NCBI RefSeq assembly: GCF_021533835.1
Contig: NZ_JAKFYQ010000001.1
Span: 1,522,079-1,586,078 of the forward strand
Direction of reading: 5' to 3'
DNA: 64,000 nt
Source: Synechococcus sp. Nb3U1
GTDB taxonomy: Bacteria > Cyanobacteriota > Cyanobacteriia > Thermostichales > Thermostichaceae
Positions 55,025-61,916 of the stretch are shown here, piece after piece; within the stretch, counting starts at the first letter, position 1; every line of letters starts with the position of its first letter. The notes below the pieces were generated by a model. It was not told the origin of the DNA. It searched no databases and was given only the letters and a program-made list of their open reading frames with translations. The position numbers and the translations under genes are program-made.

Positions 55025-55759
55025 TTGCCCGTGACTGCCTCCTCTCCCGAACCCTCCTTAACAGCCCGCATCGAAAGCACACGGGATCTGCTTGCAGCCC
55101 TACGTGAGGGACGTTCCTTGCTGGGTGCCAATCTAGAAAATGCCTATCTCTCGCGGGGTCTATTCGACCGCATCCAGATGCCCAAAGCCAACCTATTACG
55201 GGCCAATTTACGCTCCATCAGCATGCAACAGGCAGATCTACGGTTGTGCAACTTTCGCCGTGCCGATGTGGAACGGGCTAATTTTGCCGCATCAGATCTA
55301 CGCGGATCCAGCTTCAGCCAAGCCCTAGGAGACTACAGCAACTTCACCGCCGCCAAGCTCGACAAAAGCAGCTTTCAGACAGGGCGCTTCAGCCATTCCA
55401 TCTTTCGAGGTGCCAGCTTGGTTGCGGCCAATTTGATGGAGGGGAACTTTTTCAGCAGCGATTTCCGGCAGGCCAACCTATTTCGCAGCAACCTTTCGGG
55501 GGCAGCCCTGGTCAGTTGCCAGTTACAATCTGCCAATCTGGAACAGGCTATCCTGGTGGGTGCCAACCTCCAAGATGCTCAAATTGAGCAAATGCGCTTT
55601 GCAGGTGCAGATTTTACCGATGCCAAACTCTCGGATCAGATGCGCAAGGCGTTGATCGAGGGGGCGACGGGCACCAATGAGCTAACCCAACGGGATACCC
55701 TTAATACGCTGTTGTCAGGGTTGCAGCCCAAATCCCACAAGCTTTTTGGGTTGCTTTGA
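55025..55759 (+). CDS. Pentapeptide-repeat protein
   Basis: This 244-aa protein has pentapeptide repeats from about residue 30 to 205, for example KANLLRANLRSISMQQADLRLCNF and LVAANLMEGNFFSSDFRQANLFRSNLSGAAL. It has an N-terminal helical cap (ESTRDLLAALREGRS) and an uncharged C-terminal tail. It is distinct from the protein at 13535. Start is TTG at 55025 or GTG at 55031; neither has a strong ribosome site. No signal peptide. Function is unknown. Confidence 0.85.
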   Translation: MPVTASSPEPSLTARIESTRDLLAALREGRSLLGANLENAYLSRGLFDRIQMPKANLLRANLRSISMQQADLRLCNFRRADVERANFAASDLRGSSFSQALGDYSNFTAAKLDKSSFQTGRFSHSIFRGASLVAANLMEGNFFSSDFRQANLFRSNLSGAALVSCQLQSANLEQAILVGANLQDAQIEQMRFAGADFTDAKLSDQMRKALIEGATGTNELTQRDTLNTLLSGLQPKSHKLFGLL

Positions 55760-55814
55760 GGAGCCTAGACCTCGCAGCCAGATTCCGGTATCCTTCAGGC
55801 CAATCCAAGCGAGC

Positions 55815-56051
55815 CTAAAACTGATTTAAATTGATCCCAGCTTCACGGGCCATAGCCCCGATCCCTTTGGCTTTCAGGGTTTTGAGAGCCTTGGTGGAAA
55901 GGCGCAGGCGCACAAAGCGGTTACCCTCTTCCCACCAGATACGTTTCCACTGCAAATTAACCTCTTGCAGGCGCTTGGTGCGTCGGTGGGAGTGGGAGAT
56001 GGAGAAAGCGTTGTTGCGCTTCTTATCAGTCAGTTGGCAGCGACGCGCCAT
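55815..56051 (-). CDS. rpmB: Ribosomal protein bL28
   Basis: bL28 is a 50S subunit protein. The 78-aa sequence begins [27 protein letters not shown], the usual bL28 start, and has the basic core [17 protein letters not shown]. Length is normal. No other ribosomal protein gene is adjacent. A conserved cyanobacterial gene lies 24 bp upstream on the same strand. Confidence 0.96.
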   Translation of the reverse strand: MARRCQLTDKKRNNAFSISHSHRRTKRLQEVNLQWKRIWWEEGNRFVRLRLSTKALKTLKAKGIGAMAREAGINLNQF

Positions 56052-56075
56052 TGGCTCGGGGTGAACTCAGCTTCG

Positions 56076-56438
56076 CTATCTTAAGGCATCTTTTTGCCTG
56101 GCAGCAAGCTGAAGTTGACTTTGCAGCTGGGCCAGCTCGGCTTTGAGTTGATCAAAGGTTTGCTGGCAATGATTGACGCTTTTCAGAGGTAATTCCTCAT
56201 TCTTAGCAATACAGGTCACCTGGACAGAACCATCAGCGCTCTGGCGGGTTCGATCCATCAGCACCTCCACGGTCACCAACTTGGTGTAGGGATTTTTCCC
56301 GGGCGGCTCACCGGCCACCCAGTAGTCAGGGCTGTTGTGGAGGACATTGAGCTGGCAGCGCTCCAGAATGGCCCGGATCGACTCGCTCAACTGTTCGGCT
56401 GAGCCCACAAGTTGGGTCACGCAAGAATATCGAGCCAT
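56076..56438 (-). CDS. Conserved hypothetical protein
   Basis: This 120-aa protein has an N-terminal alpha/beta part, with the strand-helix MARYSCVTQLVGSAEQLSESIRAILERC and the segment YWVAGEPPGKNPYTKLVTVEVL, and a C-terminal coiled coil (QTFDQLKAELAQLQSQLQ). It looks like a cyanobacterial protein of unknown function. It is 24 bp upstream of rpmB, so co-transcription is likely. Its 5' end is close to the divergent dockerin gene region. Confidence 0.75.
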   Translation of the reverse strand: MARYSCVTQLVGSAEQLSESIRAILERCQLNVLHNSPDYWVAGEPPGKNPYTKLVTVEVLMDRTRQSADGSVQVTCIAKNEELPLKSVNHCQQTFDQLKAELAQLQSQLQLAARQKDALR

Positions 56439-56645
56439 AAGAGAAGCAAGTCACCAAGGCCATCCTACCACCAACTTTTCGGATTCTGGCTTGGTCTGCT
56501 GTTGGTCAAAGATCGCAGGACAAAATTGCGCTCAAGGGTAACTCACATCGACCCTGCCAGACCTGTCGGGCATCGGCCAACTACGCTACAACATAGGCAA
56601 CGCCTTCTCCAGGTTTCCACATGCTCCTCCCTTAGGAGACGGGTT

Positions 56646-57752
56646 ATGGTTATGGTTTCGTCTTTGGGCCGTTCACTTCCTCTACTCCTACTGGGATCCC
56701 TGACCTGGATGGTGGCTGTTCAGGCGCAACCCTTTCAGGCCGGGGATCTGGATGGGGATGGCCGCTTGACCGTGCAGGATCTGAACCTGTTGGGGGCCTA
56801 TTTGCGCGGAGAACGGGGCTTAACAGACGACCAGATCCGAGCTGCTGATGTCAATCAAGATGGCCGCATCACAGAAGCCGATTGGCAGGTGTTGCAGCAG
56901 CGGATTCAGGTGGCGACGGATGCTCGCACGGGCCACGTGCAATTGGACTCTGCCTATTCCGGTCAGGTGGTGGATCGGCTAACGGGTCAACCCTTGGCAG
57001 GGGTAGAAGTCGCCATTCCCGGAGCTGGCATTTCGGTGCGAACGGATGCTCAGGGGCGTTTCCGCTTGCCTGGGGCAGTGCCTGCTGAAGAAATTTTGGT
57101 GGCCCGCCTGGAAAATTACTTGCCCTACTCCCAAAGTACCGGCGGCGGCCAAGCCAGTGGAGATCAACCTTTGCAGGTGCAGTTGGAGCGCTGGGATCCG
57201 AACACCACTTTTGTCTTGGAGTCCAACGTCATTCGTCTTGGGGACAACCAATATTCGCCGGAATCTGCCGCCGCCGGACAATTTTTGGCCCCAGCCCAAG
57301 GGGTGGATCTCACCCGTTCCTTTACGCTGCAGCAAATGCCCCCACGCCCGCCCATCCTACGGATTGGCTCGTTGATCGGGCTGGATACTGCCGAAGCCTA
57401 TCGAGCTGGTCAATCGCGGATCCCTAGCGCCGATATGTCGCCGATGCAGGTGATCCTGAACGGAGTAGAGGTGGATCAGATTCGCTTAGGCGGGGATAAC
57501 CTACGCATTTCCCTGCCTCTCAACCACCTACGCCTTGGCCTGAACACGGTTACCCTTCGCACCGGCAAAACGGTGATTCACCCCAATATAGCCACCCGCG
57601 GCCCGCAGGTACCGATCAGCATTCCCTTGCTGGGGGGATCCCTGCAAATCTCTGTACCCGTGGGGGGTAGCGCAGGCGGGAGGTTAGGGGGAGCTTGGGT
57701 GGACTATGACGATGTGCAGTTGGCCAATGTAACGATTGAGATTCCCAATTGA
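56646..57752 (+). CDS. Exported protein with type I dockerin and carboxypeptidase-regulatory-like domains
   Basis: This 368-aa protein starts with a signal peptide (SLGRSLPLLLLGSLTWMVAVQAQ). Residues 30-85 form a dockerin-like pair of Ca2+ loops: GDLDGDGRLTVQDLNLLGAYL and AADVNQDGRITEADWQVLQQR. A carboxypeptidase-regulatory-like beta domain follows (about 105-165, SGQVVDRLTGQPLAGVEVAI). The remaining 180 residues are beta-rich with no family that I recognise. The frame extends upstream but the ATG at 56646 has TTAGGAG seven bases away. No cohesin is seen in the window. Confidence 0.82.
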   Translation: MVMVSSLGRSLPLLLLGSLTWMVAVQAQPFQAGDLDGDGRLTVQDLNLLGAYLRGERGLTDDQIRAADVNQDGRITEADWQVLQQRIQVATDARTGHVQLDSAYSGQVVDRLTGQPLAGVEVAIPGAGISVRTDAQGRFRLPGAVPAEEILVARLENYLPYSQSTGGGQASGDQPLQVQLERWDPNTTFVLESNVIRLGDNQYSPESAAAGQFLAPAQGVDLTRSFTLQQMPPRPPILRIGSLIGLDTAEAYRAGQSRIPSADMSPMQVILNGVEVDQIRLGGDNLRISLPLNHLRLGLNTVTLRTGKTVIHPNIATRGPQVPISIPLLGGSLQISVPVGGSAGGRLGGAWVDYDDVQLANVTIEIPN

Positions 57753-57797
57753 GGGGCCAGAGGTGCTCTCAGTTTCCGTGACCCACCCCAAAAGATA

Positions 57798-57826
57798 GGG
57801 ATCCCCGATAGATGTGTAGGGATCCC
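57798..57826. repeat. Pair of TAGGGATCCC units after the dockerin gene
   Basis: GGGATCCC occurs at 57798-57805 and 57819-57826, each preceded by TA. They can pair as a hairpin around 13 nt, just after the dockerin stop. No T-run follows. Confidence 0.6.
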
Positions 57827-57895
57827 TGGCTCAACTTTCAGGAAAAAGCTTATTTTACAGTTAGCTGGCGCAAGTGAGTATCGAAATACTCCAGG

Positions 57896-58009
57896 CTAAT
57901 CCCGCTCAATGTAGAGAAAGAGAACCGCCATGCTGACAGCAGGCAACAACCAGCAGACAATCGGAATGAAAATCCAGGGGAGATAGGCGGCAGCGTAAGA
58001 ACCAGTCAT
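57896..58009 (-). CDS. psaI: Photosystem I subunit PsaI
   Basis: PsaI is a single-helix PSI subunit that binds PsaL at the trimer centre. The 37-aa sequence has the diagnostic [15 protein letters not shown] and the tail [14 protein letters not shown] precedes the ATG by 9 bases. It lies 89 bp downstream of psaL on the same strand, so it is probably co-transcribed with psaL. Confidence 0.95.
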   Translation of the reverse strand: MTGSYAAAYLPWIFIPIVCWLLPAVSMAVLFLYIERD

Positions 58010-58055
58010 GAAAAGTGCTCCTGTAGAGTGTTCTAGGGTATTCGAACAACAAACT

Positions 58056-58076
58056 GTTAAATCATCGTTAAATCAT
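58056..58076. repeat. Tandem 11-bp repeat between psaL and psaI
   Basis: GTTAAATCATC is followed by GTTAAATCAT in perfect tandem, in the 89-bp spacer between psaL and psaI. Confidence 0.6.
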
Positions 58077-58098
58077 GAGGAGATCCGCAGTCCCATCT

Positions 58099-58572
58099 CT
58101 ACCCATTGACCAAGCCACGGAAGATGGCATTGATACCTGCAAAGTTCTCCAGCAGGAAGTAGGCTGCAAAAACTCCGCCCATACCCCCTAAGAAGAATCC
58201 TGCCGTCAAATCTCCCCAGCCCCGCGCCGTGGCCAGAGGCTCAGCCCCTGGAGTTTCCGGCTTGTTGCCAAAGCTAACGCTGCCGTAGGCCGACATACAG
58301 GCGGTCCCCAGCAGCACGATCACCATTGCTGTAACCAACCCACCCAAATTGGCAGCCTCCGGGTAGTCACGCAACGGGCCAACCACAATTTCCGGGCCAA
58401 CTAAGAAGTAACCGTGAGCCAAGCCAATCTCCAACCCCCGCAACAGCGGCGACAGTCCAGGCCGGTTGATGGGGAGGTTATTGATGAACAGACGGGTTAC
58501 GGGAGAATCACTAATGGGCGTAGAAAGATGCCCCTCGCAGGGATCGTCGTTAAAGGTGCGAATGTAATCCAT
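58099..58572 (-). CDS. psaL: Photosystem I subunit XI, PsaL
   Basis: PsaL holds PSI oligomers together. The 157-aa protein has the family N-terminus FNDDPCEGHLSTPISDSP, then PINRPGLSPLLRGLEIGLAHGYFLVGP and two to three helices. It is full length. Upstream, in the 275-bp gap to psbJ, is a perfect hairpin CTCTCA-TGAT-TGAGAG at 58705-58720 that may mark its leader or the psbJ end. psaI follows downstream. Confidence 0.97.
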   Translation of the reverse strand: MDYIRTFNDDPCEGHLSTPISDSPVTRLFINNLPINRPGLSPLLRGLEIGLAHGYFLVGPEIVVGPLRDYPEAANLGGLVTAMVIVLLGTACMSAYGSVSFGNKPETPGAEPLATARGWGDLTAGFFLGGMGGVFAAYFLLENFAGINAIFRGLVNG

Positions 58573-58847
58573 GTCCGAAGGTCCTGCCTGGAATTTTGGG
58601 ATTCATTCTACGGGGCTTAAGTTACCCTCTCGACAGCTATCACCCGGATCGTTAAAAAAGTTCATGCTCCCTTAACACAGATCCAGAATCAACTTAGGCG
58701 CGCGCTCTCATGATTGAGAGGAACCCATGCCTGAGAAAAGTCGAGGCAAAAGTGAGAAAACCCATTTTTGGCTAACAAAAAAAGACCCAACTGAACTCAG
58801 CTAGGCCAAATAGATTGAGAGTTGCAGTAAGATGAAAACCCTCAAAT

Positions 58848-58967
58848 TTACAGGCTTGAGCCCACACCCACATACGAGCCGTAGAAGAAAAGCCCAAGCA
58901 CCGTGAGCACACCCAAACCGGCGATTACCGCCACTATCCACAAAGGTATCCTTGCCTGACTGGTCAT
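58848..58967 (-). CDS. psbJ: Photosystem II protein PsbJ
   Basis: PsbJ is a single-helix PSII subunit near cytochrome b559. The 39-aa sequence reads [21 protein letters not shown] in its helix and ends [12 protein letters not shown], diagnostic for PsbJ. A GGAGG site precedes the ATG. It is last in psbE-F-L-J, 125 bp after psbL, a wider gap than elsewhere in the operon. An AATCAACACA tandem repeat lies in that gap. Confidence 0.96.
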   Translation of the reverse strand: MTSQARIPLWIVAVIAGLGVLTVLGLFFYGSYVGVGSSL

Positions 58968-58990
58968 ACTGACTGGCCTCCAAAAAACAG

Positions 58991-59010
58991 AATCAACACA
59001 AATCAACACA
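58991..59010. repeat. Tandem 2 x 10 bp repeat in the psbL-psbJ gap
   Basis: AATCAACACA occurs twice in perfect tandem. Confidence 0.7.
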
Positions 59011-59092
59011 GATTAAACGTACAGAAGGAGCTTAAGGCTGACACTGATTGCACGTCACTCTTTTCCCCAAAGGCTGGAATGTAAACCCAGTC

Positions 59093-59218
59093 TCAATTGA
59101 GGAAGTAACTAGAGAACAACAGCCCAACCACAAACACCAACAACAACCCCAAATACAGGGAAGTACGGTTCAGTTCAACAGGTTGGGAATTGGGATTTCT
59201 TTCAGGTTGGTCGGCCAT
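59093..59218 (-). CDS. psbL: Photosystem II protein PsbL
   Basis: PsbL is a one-helix PSII subunit needed for electron flow at QA/QB and dimer stability. The 41-aa sequence ends with the diagnostic [19 protein letters not shown] and LLFSSYFLN. Its ATG is 5 bp after the psbF stop, so translation is coupled. Confidence 0.97.
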   Translation of the reverse strand: MADQPERNPNSQPVELNRTSLYLGLLLVFVVGLLFSSYFLN

Positions 59219-59223
59219 AGGGT

Positions 59224-59355
59224 TCACCGTTGAATAAACTGCATCGCAGCAATGGCTCCCAAGAAGAAAACCGTTGGGATGGCCAGGGTATGCACCGCCA
59301 GCCAGCGGACGGTGAACACAGGGTAAAAGACGGGTTCGTCAGAGTTAACTGCCAT
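59224..59355 (-). CDS. psbF: Cytochrome b559 beta subunit
   Basis: PsbF forms half of cytochrome b559 in PSII. The 43-aa sequence has the haem-ligand His in [20 protein letters not shown]. It follows psbE by 93 bp and leads directly into psbL. Confidence 0.97.
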   Translation of the reverse strand: MAVNSDEPVFYPVFTVRWLAVHTLAIPTVFFLGAIAAMQFIQR

Positions 59356-59448
59356 AGTCGGATCCTGCCCAAAGCAACAAAACGAAACAAAACAGATTTA
59401 CAAATCGCAGCAAAACTCCAAGTCAAGCAGGTTTGCTAGAGCCCATTC

Positions 59449-59694
59449 CTACTGACCTAGCTTCTCCAGCTGATCTAGAGCCTGAAAACGGTCGCTCACA
59501 ATCGGCAACTCTTGCCGCTCTGCCGTGAAATACTCATTGGGGCGGGGAGTGCCGAAAACATCATAGGCCAAGCCGGTACTCACAAAAAGCCAGCCCGCCA
59601 AAAACAAAGCAGGAATAGTGAGAGTGTGGATAACCCAGTAGCGGACACTGGTGATAATGTCGGCAAAAGGCCGCTCTCCGGTGCTGCCAGACAT
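59449..59694 (-). CDS. psbE: Cytochrome b559 alpha subunit
   Basis: PsbE pairs with PsbF to bind the b559 haem. The 81-aa protein has the haem His in [19 protein letters not shown] and the lumenal [10 protein letters not shown]. The ATG at 59694 is preceded by GGAGGAG, spaced 6 bases. It heads psbE-F-L-J. The ycf48 and rubA genes that usually precede psbE in cyanobacteria are not here; a divergent SLH gene lies upstream. Confidence 0.97.
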   Translation of the reverse strand: MSGSTGERPFADIITSVRYWVIHTLTIPALFLAGWLFVSTGLAYDVFGTPRPNEYFTAERQELPIVSDRFQALDQLEKLGQ

Positions 59695-60026
59695 GAACTT
59701 CTCCTCCGTTAGGTGCTGCGGTGATGACAAAAGTGCTTTCTGAATATACACAATGATAAGGATCCCGATGCACAACTACAAGTTACAAGAAGATTTCTCA
59801 GGAGATTTTGTCGCCAAACCGGATCCTGCCTCAGATAAGTAAAATTTCCTAATCATTACTGGGCCTAACTGAGAGAGATCCCCGCGGCGAGCTCATCCAT
59901 CTGAGTCTTGTCAGAAACACAGTGCCAAAGTGCGCAATTCTAACGGCTATCCAGTCCTTGGGGATGCATCGGGCGTTTGAGATAAGCTGGCCCTGAGCGG
60001 ATGTTATTGGAACAGGAGTTGCAGCT
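59695..60026. other. 332-bp divergent promoter region of psbE and the SLH gene
   Basis: This spacer must hold the psbE operon promoter and the SLH promoter. On the minus strand a TATATT -10-like box lies about 55 bp before psbE. I see no convincing -35 or known regulator site. An ACAAGTTACAAG direct repeat of ACAAG occurs near 59775. No coding frame is convincing. Confidence 0.5.
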
Positions 60027-61721
60027 ATGCGGTGCTCATGGCCCTTGGCACTAGGCTTGTGTTGGACGCTGGGCTGGTCAAGTGTCAGCCTGCCGGTTTG
60101 GGCACAGGAGGTGGGGCAGGAGTCATCGCTAGCTTGGGTGGATGCCTATGCGGCTGCACTAGAGCGACAAACCGATGTAGTGATTACAGGGGATCCCTTA
60201 TCGGCAACCCTGACCCGTCTGGAATTGGCCCAGTGGCTGACGGAGTTCTTTGGCTATGTGCCCAATCCGAACCAAGTGCAGGTGATCAGCGATCTGGAGC
60301 CGAATACCCCCGACTACTGGACCGCTCAAGCCGTTCTACAGGCGGGAGCCATGCGCCTGTACGAGGGAGGTCAGTTTCGCCCCGAAGGGGATCTCACCCG
60401 ACTAGAAGCTTTGGCCATTTTGGTGCGTGCCCTGCAACTGCCTGCCCCCAGTCAAGCAGACATGGATACCTGGATGGCTCTTTACACCGATGCAGCAGAC
60501 GTGCCAGAGGTGGGTCGAGCCTTCATCACGATGGCTGGCCAAGCGGGATTACTGGTGAATGTGCCGGATCCGGCCCGTCTGAATCCCAATCGGGTACTAA
60601 GACGCGGAGAAGGAGCAGTGCTGCTCCATCAGGCTCTGGTGTATCGTGGGCAAATTCTGGCTCTGCCCGAACCGGTAGCCCAACTGCGCCCGGCGGAGGC
60701 TCCGGTGGCGGCCCGCCCTGAGATTCTGCAAACTCGCATCACCCCGGAATCGGGTGTAGTTCCCGCCGGGGGGACATTGACTATTGAGGCTCAAGGAACC
60801 CCCAACGGCAGCGCCACTGTGGATGTTGGCGGTTTGGTGCAAGCTTTGCCCATGCAGGAGGTTCAGCCCGGTTACTATCGTGCCGTTTACAGCCTAGGCC
60901 CACAAGACAGCGCCCTCAGCCCCGATATCAGCATTCAACTGACTGTCAACGGCGTCAGCACCCGTATTCAACAGCGACAACCTCAACTGGCCTTGGGGAA
61001 TGTGGCTCCACCCCCGGTTGAATCAGTTTTTTCTCCGCCAAACTCGCAAGAGCCTACTTTTCCAGTCAGTCCCGCTATTCCTGCCACCGCCAGCAGCGTT
61101 TATCCGCGCATCGAGGCCATTCGTTTGGATCCCCAGCGCAACTTAATCGAGGGGGATATCCTCACCATTGCCATCTGGGCAGATTCTGGGGGGATCGCGC
61201 AGTTTGATCTGGGGAATCTGGCCTTGAACCAGCCAATGCGGGAAGTCCGGCCCAACCACTACGAAGGTACCTATGTGGTCGCCCCCACCCACCAAGCCAA
61301 CAACCCCGCACTGCGGATCGTGCTCACCAAGAATGGCCTCAGCCAAGAGCACCGGGAGATTTTGCCCTTTTCGATAGATGGATCCGAGGGTACCCGCTCC
61401 ACCATTCAACCGGTATCCACACCCATCGCCACAGGGTTACCCCAGATTTTCAGTGTCACCACCAACAGCAGCAACTTACGCATGGGAGAAATTCTTAAGG
61501 TGACGATGCGAGGGGATCCAGGAGGCCGAGCTGCCTTCCGAATTATCGGGGTAACACCGGAAATTGAGATGCGGGAAATTTCTCCGGGTCTTTACGAAAC
61601 CCAGCAACAACTTCCCTTTAATATGCAACAGGTAACCAATGGCACGATTGAGGTAATTCTGCAACGGGGCGGGCAGCAGACCACTCAAACTAGCCCTTCA
61701 CCCATCACCATTTCCTCTTGA
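60027..61721 (+). CDS. SLH-domain exported protein with three repeated Ig-like domains
   Basis: This 564-aa protein has a signal peptide (LALGLCWTLGWSSVSLPVWAQ). An S-layer-homology region occupies about residues 60-205 (TRLELAQWLTEFFGYVPNPNQ, EGDLTRLEALAILVRALQLP, RLNPNRVLRRGEGAVLLHQAL). Three similar beta domains follow, near 240-315, 370-455 and 475-560, each with PGG(T/I) or G.L.I..., then a conserved M.EV.PG.Y or equivalent line. It probably attaches to the cell wall by SLH and faces outside or the periplasm. AGGAG precedes the ATG. TIR element copy 5 lies downstream. Confidence 0.88.
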   Translation: MRCSWPLALGLCWTLGWSSVSLPVWAQEVGQESSLAWVDAYAAALERQTDVVITGDPLSATLTRLELAQWLTEFFGYVPNPNQVQVISDLEPNTPDYWTAQAVLQAGAMRLYEGGQFRPEGDLTRLEALAILVRALQLPAPSQADMDTWMALYTDAADVPEVGRAFITMAGQAGLLVNVPDPARLNPNRVLRRGEGAVLLHQALVYRGQILALPEPVAQLRPAEAPVAARPEILQTRITPESGVVPAGGTLTIEAQGTPNGSATVDVGGLVQALPMQEVQPGYYRAVYSLGPQDSALSPDISIQLTVNGVSTRIQQRQPQLALGNVAPPPVESVFSPPNSQEPTFPVSPAIPATASSVYPRIEAIRLDPQRNLIEGDILTIAIWADSGGIAQFDLGNLALNQPMREVRPNHYEGTYVVAPTHQANNPALRIVLTKNGLSQEHREILPFSIDGSEGTRSTIQPVSTPIATGLPQIFSVTTNSSNLRMGEILKVTMRGDPGGRAAFRIIGVTPEIEMREISPGLYETQQQLPFNMQQVTNGTIEVILQRGGQQTTQTSPSPITISS

Positions 61722-61768
61722 GGTCAGCAGCAACCTGAGGTGCATAACTGGGTGCCAAAGCTTATCCT

Positions 61769-61790
61769 TTAGATTGAGCTTAGATTGAGC
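61769..61790. repeat. Tandem 2 x 11 bp repeat after the SLH gene
   Basis: TTAGATTGAGC occurs twice in perfect tandem, 48 bp after the SLH stop. Confidence 0.7.
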
Positions 61791-61811
61791 TCATCTCCGG
61801 CAATTTGAGAG

Positions 61812-61915
61812 TACAGCCTTTTCCAGCAATACCTACAGTCGATGCAGGTCAAACCCTTATCCAACAGAGGCTTTCCCTTTACCTCATATCCTACGCGAAG
61901 TCAGAAAAGGCTGCA
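61812..61915 (+). repeat. Dispersed TIR element, copy 5 (divergent interior)
   Basis: The ends TACAGCCTTTTCC and AGAAAAGGCTGCA match copies 3 and 4. The interior keeps CCAGC, GCAGGTCAA and GCGAAGTCAGAAAAGG but differs elsewhere. It ends 1 bp before the convergent ppx stop codon, so it could affect the 3' end of that transcript. Confidence 0.75.
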
Positions 61916-61916
61916 T

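Noticed and set aside
56412-56645. N-terminal extension of the dockerin gene
   Set aside because: It has no signal peptide and overlaps the divergent gene at 56076-56438; the ATG at 56646 with its ribosome site precedes a clear signal peptide.
58801-58983. 60-codon minus-strand frame over psbJ
   Set aside because: It is a shifted frame of psbJ; the psbJ frame gives a perfect PsbJ protein.
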